From JAXDMK01 sp963790325 (GTDB taxonomy: Bacteria > Actinomycetota > Acidimicrobiia > Acidimicrobiales > AC-14), in the NCBI GenBank assembly GCA_963790325.1, contig CAWBNY010000003.1:1-64000 (forward strand): DNA of 64,000 nucleotides, given 5' to 3'. The first letter of the stretch is position 1. Every line of letters starts with the position of its first letter. The position numbers and the translations under genes were made by a program. Below the pieces are notes generated by a model. It saw only the letters and a program-made list of their open reading frames with translations. It ran no database searches and was not told where the DNA came from. Shown piece after piece: positions 41,032-50,100 of this stretch.

Positions 41032-42192
41032 ATGCAGTCCACCGGAGTCCTTCCCGACCGGCCGATGGGATCGTCGGTGTGGGGGGCGGTCGCCCTCGCG
41101 GCCGCGGTCACCGGCGCCCTGCTGGTCGTGTCGGCCCTCGCCGTCGCCCTCCTCCCGTGGTCGGGACAACCCCACGTGGTCCCACCGTTCACCGGCCACC
41201 GGTTGGTGGAGGGATGGGCCCAGTGGGACTCGGGTTGGTACTTCCGCATCGCCCGGGACGGGTACTCCTACGTCGAAGGCCAGCAGTCGACGGTGGTGTT
41301 CTTCCCGGTGTACCCGCTGCTCATGGGTCTGGTCGGCGCTCTGGTGGGCAGCGCCTACCTGGCCGGGATCCTCGTGACCGCCGTCGCCGGCATCGGTGCC
41401 GCCGCCCTGTTCTTCACGTGGGCCCGTGACCGGCTGACCCCGGGCGCAGCCCAGGCCGGGCTGCTCCTGTTCGTCCTCTACCCGTACGCCTTCTTCCTGT
41501 TCGGGGCCGTCTACGCCGACGCCGTCTTCGTGTGCGCGGTGATCGGGGCCTTCGTCCTCCTCGAGAAGGACCACCCGTGGTTGGCCGGCCTCGTCGGCGC
41601 GGTGGCCACCGCCTGCCGGCCCATGGGCGGGGTCCTCGTCATCGGTCTGGCCGTGCGGGCGTGGGAACGCCGCGGCGCCGCCGGCGGCCCACGGTGGCGG
41701 TGGCACGACGCCGGGGTCCTCCTGTCGGCGGCCGGCATCGGCGCCTTCTCCGTCTACCTGTGGATCCGGTTCGGCGACCCGATCGCGTTCCTCACCGGGC
41801 AGGAGGCGTGGGACCAGCAGGCCGGCATCCGCACCTGGCTCAAGGTCCAGTTCTTCGAGGATGTGACCAACTTCACCAGCCCCCTCTCGTGGCTGACGTT
41901 CGTCGCCCACCCGATGCTCACCATCGCCGGCCTGGCCCTGGTGCCCCGGATCTGGCGCCGGTTCGGGAAGGGGTACGGGATCTACGTCCTGCTCCTCATA
42001 GGGTTGTCGGCTCTGTCGACCAAGAACTTCTTCGGGATGAGCCGCTACCTGCTGGCCGCGTTCCCCTGCTTCGCCGCCGCCGGCGAGCTGGTTGCTGACC
42101 GCCCGGCGGTGCGCAAGGTAGCCACCGTGGCCAGCGCCCTCGGACTCGTCGCCCTCACCGCCGCCTTCTCCCGCGGCTACTACCTCTCGTGA
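41032..42192 (+). CDS. PIG-V-like membrane mannosyltransferase
   Basis: 386 residues, ATG 41032 with AGGAG upstream. About eight to ten membrane helices. WAQWDSGWYFRIARDGYSY and TVVFFPVYPLLMGL match the conserved loops of the PIG-V/GPI-mannosyltransferase-like family, which uses polyprenyl-phosphate sugars on the outer face of the membrane. ACRPMGGVLVIGLAVRAWER is a second family block. It starts a run of rightward genes concerned with sugars or envelope (deacetylase, methyltransferase). The acceptor is unknown. Confidence 0.8.
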   Translation: MQSTGVLPDRPMGSSVWGAVALAAAVTGALLVVSALAVALLPWSGQPHVVPPFTGHRLVEGWAQWDSGWYFRIARDGYSYVEGQQSTVVFFPVYPLLMGLVGALVGSAYLAGILVTAVAGIGAAALFFTWARDRLTPGAAQAGLLLFVLYPYAFFLFGAVYADAVFVCAVIGAFVLLEKDHPWLAGLVGAVATACRPMGGVLVIGLAVRAWERRGAAGGPRWRWHDAGVLLSAAGIGAFSVYLWIRFGDPIAFLTGQEAWDQQAGIRTWLKVQFFEDVTNFTSPLSWLTFVAHPMLTIAGLALVPRIWRRFGKGYGIYVLLLIGLSALSTKNFFGMSRYLLAAFPCFAAAGELVADRPAVRKVATVASALGLVALTAAFSRGYYLS

Positions 42193-42202
42193 GCTGGATG
42201 TC

Positions 42203-43033
42203 GTGACCCGCCTCCTCATCGTCAACGCCGACGACTTCGGCCTCACCGAGGGCATCTCCCGGGGCATCCTGGCCGCCCACCGCACGGGCATCGTCACCAG
42301 CACGTCGGCCCTTGCCATCGGGCCCGCCTACCCCAAGGTGGCGAAGTGGCTGGTCGACGTGCCGGGCCTCGGCGTCGGCGTCCACCTGGCCGCGGTGGGG
42401 GAGGACCCCCCCCTGCTGTCAGCGGCCGAGATCCCCAGCCTGATCGACCGCCGGGGTCACCTCAGCCCCGGCTACAAGGGCTTCATCGCCCGGGCTGCGG
42501 CCGGCCGGGTGGATGCCGACGACCTGCGCCGGGAGTTCACCGCCCAGTTGGAGCTGGTGCAGGAGCTGGGCGTGCCCCTCACCCACCTCGACGCCCACCA
42601 GCACATCCACCTGTGGCCTCTCGTCTGCGGGGTGGTGCTCGACCTGGCCCGCCGGTACCAGATCCCCGCCGTCCGGGTGCCCCGGTTCCGATCGCTCACG
42701 CCGGCCGGCATAGGGGTGACGGTCCTCGGCCGACGCCTGGCCCGGCGGGCGGCTGCGGCCGGGCTGCGGTTCCCGGAGGACGCGGTCGGCATCGAGTGCG
42801 CCGGCTGCCTCGACGGCGACCGCCTGCCCAAGGTCCTCGGCCGCCTGGCCGCCGGAAGCCGGCGCTCGGTGGAGCTCACCGCCCACCCGGGCGAGGCCGA
42901 CGACGCCGACCGGACCCGCTACCAGTGGGGCTTCCGGTGGGAGGACGAGCTGTCGGCCCTGGCCGCGCCGGACGCCCGCCAGCTCGTCACCAGCCATGGG
43001 TTCACCCTCGCCACCTACGCCGACCTGGGCTGA
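42203..43033 (+). CDS. ChbG/YdjC-family carbohydrate deacetylase
   Basis: 276 residues from GTG 42203. The N-terminal NADDFGLTEGISRGI motif gives the metal-binding Asp, VGVHLAA and THLDAHQHIHLWPLV the metal-binding His residues, and VELTAHPGEADD the C-terminal motif. Family members remove N-acetyl groups from amino sugars such as chitobiose or hopanoid glycosides. Being between a membrane glycosyltransferase and a methyltransferase suggests a glycolipid substrate. Intact. Confidence 0.9.
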   Translation: MTRLLIVNADDFGLTEGISRGILAAHRTGIVTSTSALAIGPAYPKVAKWLVDVPGLGVGVHLAAVGEDPPLLSAAEIPSLIDRRGHLSPGYKGFIARAAAGRVDADDLRREFTAQLELVQELGVPLTHLDAHQHIHLWPLVCGVVLDLARRYQIPAVRVPRFRSLTPAGIGVTVLGRRLARRAAAAGLRFPEDAVGIECAGCLDGDRLPKVLGRLAAGSRRSVELTAHPGEADDADRTRYQWGFRWEDELSALAAPDARQLVTSHGFTLATYADLG

Positions 43034-43040
43034 CGCTTCC

Positions 43041-43712
43041 GTGGGCAACGCTCGATCCGTCGCCGTCAGCCCCGCCCGGGCGGTCATGGAGCTCTACCGG
43101 GGAACGGCGCGGGCCCACGTACGGGTCCGGTGGGCGACGTGCCCCCTGCAGGCGGTGGCGGCGTCGATCCCACCGGCGGGGCGGGTGCTCGAGGTGGGCT
43201 GCGGGCACGGCCTGCTGGCCAACTACCTGGCCCTGGAATCGCCCGCCCGCCACGTCCACGGCTTCGATGTCGACGGACCCAAGATCGAAGCCGCCCGCCG
43301 GGCGGGGACGATGTCGGGGGCGACCTTCGAGGTCGTCGAGAGGGAGCGGTTGCCGGGCGGGCCGTGGGACGCCATCGCCATCGTCGACGTCCTCTACCTC
43401 CTCTCCGAGGACCAGCAGCGCCGGCTCCTCGCCGCCTGCGCCAGGGCCCTCGGGCCCCGAGGAGTGGTGGTGGTCAAGGAGATGTCCCCGACTCCCCGGT
43501 GGAAGGCGGCGTGGAACCGGGGCCAGGAGACGCTGGCGGTGAAGGTCCTGGGGATCACCGAGGGGGCGGGTGGGTTCACGTTCCTTCCCCCCGAGACGCT
43601 CGCCGGGTGGATGGCCGACGACGGCCTGGACGCCGTCCACCGACCTCTCCACAAGGGCTATCCGCACCCCCACCACCTCGTCGTGGGCCGGGTCATCGGA
43701 TATGGGGCATAG
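43041..43712 (+). CDS. SAM-dependent class I methyltransferase
   Basis: 223 residues from GTG 43041. SAM-binding motif I is VLEVGCGHGLLANYLA (about residue 52), motif II VHGFDVDGPKIEAARRA, motif IV WDAIAIVDVLYLLS. The fold is a UbiE-like Rossmann methyltransferase; the substrate is not evident. It follows the YdjC gene by 7 bases and probably shares its transcript. Confidence 0.85.
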   Translation: MGNARSVAVSPARAVMELYRGTARAHVRVRWATCPLQAVAASIPPAGRVLEVGCGHGLLANYLALESPARHVHGFDVDGPKIEAARRAGTMSGATFEVVERERLPGGPWDAIAIVDVLYLLSEDQQRRLLAACARALGPRGVVVVKEMSPTPRWKAAWNRGQETLAVKVLGITEGAGGFTFLPPETLAGWMADDGLDAVHRPLHKGYPHPHHLVVGRVIGYGA

Positions 43713-43730
43713 GCCCGGGAGGGGCGTAGG

Positions 43731-44432
43731 ATGGGCCGTCGGATGACCGAGATCGCCGCTGTTGCCGAGGACTTGGGCCGGGCGTCCCTCGCCCTGGCCC
43801 GCCGCTTCAACTCCGGGGCCACCATGTGGTGCACCTCGCCGAGGTGGCCCTTCCACGCCTCCCACGTGGCCGTCGAGTTCGTCCACCCGGTGATCGTGGG
43901 CAAGCGGGCCCTGGCCGCGGTCACCGTCCCCGTCGGCGCCGACGTGGTGGCCACCCTGCGGGCCAATGTCCGCCCGGGCGACATCGTGGTCGCCCTGGCC
44001 GACAGCGACGACGCCCAGGTGGTCGACGCCATGCGCCGGGGCGAGGCGTGGGGGGTGGAGACGGTGTGGATCGGCGCCGGCGGCCGGCGGCCGGCCTCGG
44101 GCTCGTCCGACCACGTGATCTGGCTCGACACCGACGACCCCCTGGAGGCGTCGGAGTGCTTCGTGCGCATCTACCACCTGCTGTGGGAGCTCACCCACGT
44201 GGTGTTCGAGCACCCCGGCCTGCTCAAGGACGATGCGAAGGACGTGGTGTGCACCGAGGAGGTGTGCATCACCTGCTCCGACGAGGGCCGCCTCACCGAG
44301 GTGGTGTCGGTCGAGGGCGACGAGGCGGTGGTCAAGGCCCTCGGGGTGGAGGAGACGATCGACATCTCCCTGATCGACCCGCCCCGCCCCGGCGACCTGG
44401 TCCTGGTGCACGCCGGCTTCGCCATCAGATGA
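43731..44432 (+). CDS. SIS-domain protein fused to HypC-like domain
   Basis: 233 residues. Residues about 1-150 are a sugar-isomerase (SIS) fold like GmhA: HASHVAVEFVHPVIVGKRAL and PGDIVVALADSDDAQVVDAM. Residues about 165-233 match HypC/HupF hydrogenase chaperones: VCTEEVCITCSDEGRLTEVV through PRPGDLVLVHAGFAIR. HypC normally begins Met-Cys and uses that Cys; here the matching Cys is internal (EEVCITC). SIS proteins occur in actinobacterial NiFe-hydrogenase loci, but no other hydrogenase gene lies in this window. It is 10 bases before another SIS gene. Confidence 0.8.
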   Translation: MGRRMTEIAAVAEDLGRASLALARRFNSGATMWCTSPRWPFHASHVAVEFVHPVIVGKRALAAVTVPVGADVVATLRANVRPGDIVVALADSDDAQVVDAMRRGEAWGVETVWIGAGGRRPASGSSDHVIWLDTDDPLEASECFVRIYHLLWELTHVVFEHPGLLKDDAKDVVCTEEVCITCSDEGRLTEVVSVEGDEAVVKALGVEETIDISLIDPPRPGDLVLVHAGFAIR

Positions 44433-44442
44433 GGACGGGCCG

Positions 44443-45090
44443 ATGAAGGAGACCACCGACTTCCTTTATCCCTTCATCGAGGGGGACGAGACCGACGCCA
44501 CGTCGCTGCTGGTCGACCTGGCCAAGTCGGCCGAGGAGAAGTGGGCGGTGAGCACCGAGCTGCGGCTCGTCACCCTCACCCATTGTGACGAGCAGCTGCG
44601 CGCCATCGCCGCCCTCATGGCCGAGCGCTTCGCCGCCGGTGGGCGGATGTTCGCCTTCGGGAACGGGGGCAGCGCCACCGACGCCGATGGGATCGCCCAG
44701 CTCTACACCCGCCCCCCCCGGGGCAGGGCCCTGCCCGCCCGTTCGCTGGTGGAGGACCGGGCCGTCATCACCGCCCTCGGCAACGACGTCGGCTACGACA
44801 AGGTCTTCTCCCGCCAGATCATCGCCCACGCCCGGGTCGGCGACATCGCCATCGGGTACTCGACGAGTGGCAACTCCGAGAACCTGCTGGTCGCCTTCGC
44901 CGAGGCCCGCAAGCGGGGTTTGCTCACCGTCGGCCTGGCCGGCATCGACGGCGGCCGGATGGCCGTCGACCCCAACGTCCAGCACTGCGTGGTGGTGCGC
45001 TCGCAGAGCGTGCACCGGGTGCAGGAGACACAGGCGTCGGCCACGCACGTCCTGTGGGCCTATGTCCAGGAGGCCCTGGCCGCCGCCTGA
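44443..45090 (+). CDS. SIS-domain protein, GmhA/DiaA-like
   Basis: 215 residues, ATG 44443. SIS motifs: FAFGNGGSATDADGIAQLYT, ALGNDVGYDKVFSRQI and IAIGYSTSGNSENLLVAF. The family includes sedoheptulose-7-phosphate isomerase. The HQ and Glu catalytic features are not all clear, so isomerase activity is uncertain. Adjacent to the SIS-HypC fusion and surely co-transcribed with it; the pair may act together in hydrogenase maturation elsewhere in the genome. Confidence 0.8.
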   Translation: MKETTDFLYPFIEGDETDATSLLVDLAKSAEEKWAVSTELRLVTLTHCDEQLRAIAALMAERFAAGGRMFAFGNGGSATDADGIAQLYTRPPRGRALPARSLVEDRAVITALGNDVGYDKVFSRQIIAHARVGDIAIGYSTSGNSENLLVAFAEARKRGLLTVGLAGIDGGRMAVDPNVQHCVVVRSQSVHRVQETQASATHVLWAYVQEALAAA

Positions 45091-45127
45091 GGGTCGTCAG
45101 TCGGCGTTTGGAACCGGGTCGGCGTCG

Positions 45128-45352
45128 TCAGTCGGCGCTGCCATAGGGCCGACCGGCGTCGTCGTAGCACCCGTGGTGGAAGTGTTCGACACGGTTCCAG
45201 GCGCCGTCGACGTAGACGTTGGCGATCACCTGCAGGAGGCGGAGCTTGGCTTTGAACTTCACGGGCTCCCCGCACCATGTGCACACCGCCGAGTTGCCGG
45301 CTTCGACGGTCCTGATCACCGCCCTGCTGGTGAAGGTCGTCTGCGTCGTCAT
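45128..45352 (-). CDS. Small zinc-binding-like hypothetical protein
   Basis: 74 residues, ATG 45352. A CTWC pair (residues 24-27) and an HFHHGC motif (residues 57-62) look like a four-ligand zinc site. There is no signal or membrane segment. This short pattern recurs in actinobacterial proteins of unknown role. It is encoded alone on the minus strand between the SIS gene and the kinase-like gene. Confidence 0.65.
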   Translation of the reverse strand: MTTQTTFTSRAVIRTVEAGNSAVCTWCGEPVKFKAKLRLLQVIANVYVDGAWNRVEHFHHGCYDDAGRPYGSAD

Positions 45353-45508
45353 ACCTCGCGTATCGGCATATTCGTTCCCGGGGTTGACCGAAATCTCCTC
45401 GCGAAGAGTGGTCCGACCGGGACGGGGCCACCGCGCTGAGTGAAAAGTTCCCGGCCGTGGCCCCGGGCCTCCGGCGGGCCCGCCAGCACCGGCGCGGCAG
45501 CCGGCGGA

Positions 45509-47077
45509 CTACGTGGGCTCTTGGAACGACTCCACGAAGCGGTCGAAGGTGGCGCGTTGGACGGGCCAGTCCGACTCCCGGGTCTGGAAGTTGATGGCGA
45601 ACGACTGGGGCCCGGTGACGAAGGCGAGGTCGTAGTTGTGGAGGTCGACGCCGTTGTCGGTCCAGGTGAACTCCCAGACCGCCGCCGGGCGGCCGTCGTG
45701 GACGCTCTGGCTGAGCCGGATCCGCTGGTAGGAGGGGTGCTCGGCTCGGAACTCCTCCTCCAACTGCAACCACAGCCCCTCGGGAGTGTTCTGCGGCGGC
45801 TGCTGGAATCCGACCCGCAGGGCCGTCCCGGTCACCGGATCGCGGAAATCGGTGAGGTTGCCGTCGCGGGCCAGCTCCCAGCCCCCGGGGTGGCTGATCG
45901 AGTAGCCCGCGACATCGTGGGTGAACGTCACCCACTGCACCGCCATCTCGGCCGCTTTCTTGCGCACGACCGCTTTCTGGCCGCCGGCGGCCAGCAGGCT
46001 GCCGAGGACGCCCACGATGGAGAGGGCACAGATCACCGTCCACACGTGGTGCCGGATGGTCTTCCTCGCCGCCGCCGCCACCGGGGTGGACGCCCGCCGC
46101 ACCGGGAGCCCGTCGTCGTCGAGCTCGACCTCGTCCGCCGGGATCGGTTCGTCCAGCGGCGGCATGAGGTGGAGCTGGGGCACGTCGGGGTCGCGGCTGA
46201 ACATGCGGTCGAGGGCCTCGGCCGGGTCCATGGGGGTCGTCCGGGCGCCCACCGACACCAGCGCCACCTCGTTCAGCATCTCTCGGAGACGGGCGAGGTC
46301 GGGCCGTTCGGCGGGGTCCTTGGTGAGCAGGGCCTCGAGGACGGGGGCCAGGCTGCCGGCGCGCTCCAGGGGCCGGGGCGCTTCGGTGGCGATGGCGGCC
46401 AGGGTGGCCTTGGTGGTGTCACCGGCGAAAGGCGGCTCGCCCTCGACCGCGGCGTAAAGGGTGATGCCCAGGGCCCAGGCGTCGGCGGCGGCGCTGCCGG
46501 CGGGCACCGTGCGGTGCTCGGGAGCCAGGTAGGCGGCCGAGCCCACCGCTCCGGTGGGGGAGACGTCGGGATCGCCGATGAGGGCGGCCACGCCGAAGTC
46601 GGCCAGCCGGACGGGCCCGTGGTAGGGCAGGAGGATCCGGGACGGTCGCACGAACCGGTGGGAAAGCCCGGCGGCGGCGCACGCCGACAGCGCTTCCACC
46701 GCGGCCAGGCCCACGACCGCCACCCGCTCGGGAGACATGGGGCCGTCGGACTCGACCAGGTCGGCCAGCGACGGCCCATCCACCAGCTCGGTGACGATCA
46801 GCGGCGGCTCGTGGGCTTCGAGGACGTCGACGATGCGCACCAGGCCCGGGTGTTCGAGCGTGCGGAGGGTGGCGGCCTCGGCCAGCAGCTTCTGGATGAG
46901 GGCGACTCGGGCGGCCGGCTCCAGGATCTCGGGGAAGCGGATCTCCTTGACGACCACCTCCCCCTCCTCCAGCAGGTCACGGGCGCGCCACACGACGCCC
47001 ATGCCGCCGGAGCTGATCGGGACCACCAACTCGTACCGGTCGGCGATGACGTCGCCGACCTCATGATGCGAAGCCAC
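45509..47077 (-). CDS. Serine/threonine kinase-like membrane protein, probable pseudokinase
   Basis: 522 residues from GTG 47077 (a GTG two codons earlier is also possible). The kinase domain (about 10-270) has the Gly loop ISSGGMGVVW, the ATP lysine in VVVKEIRF and DFG in LADFGVAALIG. But the catalytic loop reads HRFVRPSRILL where active kinases have HRD-x-K-x-x-N, so both Asp and Asn are lost. One membrane helix follows (VICALSIVGVLGSLLAA), then an external domain of about 145 residues. It may signal as a binding scaffold. Divergent from kgd, 33 bases apart. Confidence 0.85.
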   Translation of the reverse strand: MASHHEVGDVIADRYELVVPISSGGMGVVWRARDLLEEGEVVVKEIRFPEILEPAARVALIQKLLAEAATLRTLEHPGLVRIVDVLEAHEPPLIVTELVDGPSLADLVESDGPMSPERVAVVGLAAVEALSACAAAGLSHRFVRPSRILLPYHGPVRLADFGVAALIGDPDVSPTGAVGSAAYLAPEHRTVPAGSAAADAWALGITLYAAVEGEPPFAGDTTKATLAAIATEAPRPLERAGSLAPVLEALLTKDPAERPDLARLREMLNEVALVSVGARTTPMDPAEALDRMFSRDPDVPQLHLMPPLDEPIPADEVELDDDGLPVRRASTPVAAAARKTIRHHVWTVICALSIVGVLGSLLAAGGQKAVVRKKAAEMAVQWVTFTHDVAGYSISHPGGWELARDGNLTDFRDPVTGTALRVGFQQPPQNTPEGLWLQLEEEFRAEHPSYQRIRLSQSVHDGRPAAVWEFTWTDNGVDLHNYDLAFVTGPQSFAINFQTRESDWPVQRATFDRFVESFQEPT

Positions 47078-47110
47078 GGGCACGACGCTACCCGCCGGTA
47101 GAATCGGGGC

Positions 47111-50100
47111 GTGGGCATGCGACCGGTCGACCCGGCAGCGACCCGCCCGGCCCCCGCCGCCAGCTTCGGTGCCAACGCCGGGCTGGTCGACGAGATGTAC
47201 GAGCGGTTCCGCGCCGACCCGTCCTCGGTGAGCGCCAGCTGGCGCGACTTCTTCGAGGACTACCGGCCCGACGGCGGCCGTCCGACCGCCGCCGTCGCTG
47301 TCGCCGCAGCCCCACCGCCGGCGCCGGTAGAGGCGCCCCCGCCGGCCGCAGCACCCGTGGCGCCGCCGCCGACCCCCGCCGGCCGCCCGTTGCGGGGGGC
47401 GGCGGCCCGCATCGCGGCCAACATGGAGGCCAGCCTGGCGGTCCCCACCGCCACCAGCACCCGGGTCGTGCCGGCCAAGCTGCTGGAGGTCAACCGCAAG
47501 GTGATCAACGGCTACCTGGGCCGCATCGGGTCGGGGAGGGTCAGCTTCACCCACCTCATCGGCTACGCCGTGGTGCGCGCCCTCGACACCGTCCCGGCCA
47601 TGAAGAACACCTTCGCCGAAACCGGCGACGGGCCGGTGATCGTCGGCCACGACCACGTCGGGCTGGGCCTGGCCGTCGATCTCCCCAAGGCCGACGGCAC
47701 CCGCACTCTCCTCGTCCCCTGCATCCGCGATGCCGACGCCCTCGATTTCGCCGGCTTCCACGCCGCCTACGAGGACCTCATCCGCCGCGTCCGGGGCAAC
47801 CGGCTCACCCCGGACGACTTCGCCGGCGTCACCATGACCCTCACCAACCCCGGCACCCTCGGCACCGTGTCGTCGGTGCCCCGCCTGATGCCCGGCCAGA
47901 GCGTGATCGTGGGCATCGGGTCCCTCGGCTACGGAGCCGAGTTCGAGGGGGCCGACAAGCGGGTCCTGGCCGAGCTGGGCGTGTCCAAGACGGTCAGCCT
48001 GTCGTCCACCTACGACCACCGGGTGATCCAGGGGGCGGAGTCGGGGATGTTCCTGGCCCAGATCCACGAGCTGCTGTGCGGGGCCGACGGCTTCTACCGC
48101 GGTGTGTTCCGGTCGCTCGGCGTCCCCTACGAGGCGGTGCGCTGGCGGCCCGACAGCAACCCGCCCGAGGATCACGACACCCAGCGGGCCAAGCAGGTCC
48201 ACGTCCAGACCCTGATCAACATGTACCGGGTGCGGGGCCACCTCATCGCCGACCTCGACCCGCTGCGGTGGAAGGAGCCCCGCACCCACCCCGAGCTCGA
48301 TCCCGCCACCTACGGCCTCACCATCTGGGACCTCGACCGCGAGTTCTACACCGACGGCGTCGCCGGCCGGAACCTCATGACCCTGGGCGACCTGCTCGGC
48401 GTCCTGCGGGACGCGTACTGCCGGCGCATCGGCGTGGAGTACATGCACATCCAGGAGCCGGAGCAGAAGCGGTGGATCCAGGAGCAGGTGGAGGGCGTGC
48501 CCACGAGCCTGGACGCTGCTGAGCAGCTCCACCTCCTGGGCCGGCTGAACGCGGCCGAGGCCTTCGAGCGGTTCCTCCACACCAAGTACGTGGGCCACAA
48601 GCGCTTCGGGCTGGAGGGGGCGGAGAGCCTCATCCCCCTGGTCGACGAGATCCTCGACCAGGCCGCCGGCGCCGGCATCCACGAGGCGGTGCTGGGCATG
48701 GCCCACCGGGGCCGGCTCAACGTCCTGGCCAACATCGTGGGCAAGCCCCTGCGCAAGATCTTCCAGGAGTTCGAGGGCAACCTCGACCCGGAGACCATCC
48801 AGGGCTCGGGCGACGTCAAGTACCACCTGGGGGCGGCGGGCAAGTTCGTGGGGCGGTCGGGCCAGCCGCTGCCGGTCACTCTCGCCTCCAACCCGTCCCA
48901 CCTGGAGGCGGTCGACCCGGTGGTGGAGGGCATGGTGCGGGCTCGCCAGGACCTCATCGGCGACCCCGAGGCGTTCGCGGTCCTGCCCCTGGTGATCCAC
49001 GGCGACGCCGCCTTCGCCGGCCAGGGGGTGGTGGCGGAGACGCTCAACCTGTCCGCCCTGCGGGGCTACCGGGTGGGGGGCACGATCCACGTGGTGGTCA
49101 ACAACCAGCTCGGGTTCACCACCGCCCCGGCCGAGGCCCGCTCGTCGGTCTACGCCACCGACGTGGCCAAGATGGTCCAGGCGCCCATCTTCCACGTCAA
49201 CGGCGACGACCCCGAGGCCTGCCAGCGGGTGGCTCGGATGGCCTTCGGCTTCCGCCAGCGCTTCCACAAGGACGTCGTGGTCGACATGGTCTGCTACCGG
49301 CGCCACGGCCACAACGAGGGCGACGACCCTTCGTTCACCCAGCCCCTCATGTACAAGCTCATCGAGGGCCGGCGGTCGGTGCGCAAGCTCTACACCGAGA
49401 CCCTGGTGCGCCGGGGCGACATCACCGCCGAGGAGGCGGAGAAGGCCCTCGACGACTTCCTGGCCCGCATGCAGACCGCCTTCGAGGAGACCCGCCAGTC
49501 GGCCCCGCCGGCGGTTCCCAGCCGGCGGGCGGAGACGGTCATGCTGCCGCCGGTCGACACGGGCGTGGCCCAGGCCGTCCTCGACCGGGTGGCGGGCCGG
49601 CTCCACGCCGCGCCCGAGGGCTTCACCGTCCACCCCAAGCTGGCCAAGGTGTTGGAGGCTCGGTACTCCCTCTACCGCGACGGGCTGGTCGACTGGTCGT
49701 TGGGCGAGGCCCTCGCGTTCGGGTCGCTGCTGCTGGAGGGGGTCGACGTGCGCCTGGCCGGCCAGGACACCCGCCGGGGCACCTTCTCCTCCCGCCACTC
49801 GGTGCTGGTCGATTCGGTCACCGGCGCCGAGCACGTCCCCCTGGGAGACCTCGACCTGGCGCAGGGCCGGTTCCGCGTCTACGACTCGCTGCTGTCGGAG
49901 TACGCCGCCCTCGGCTTCGAGTACGGCTACTCCACCGTCCACACCCAGTCGCTGGTGGCGTGGGAGGCCCAGTTCGGGGACTTCGGCAACGGGGCCCAGA
50001 TCGTGATCGACCAGTTCGTCACCGCCGCCGAGTCCAAGTGGGGGCAAGCCTCGGGACTGGTGCTGCTCCTGCCCCACGGCTACGAGGGCCAGGGTCCGGA

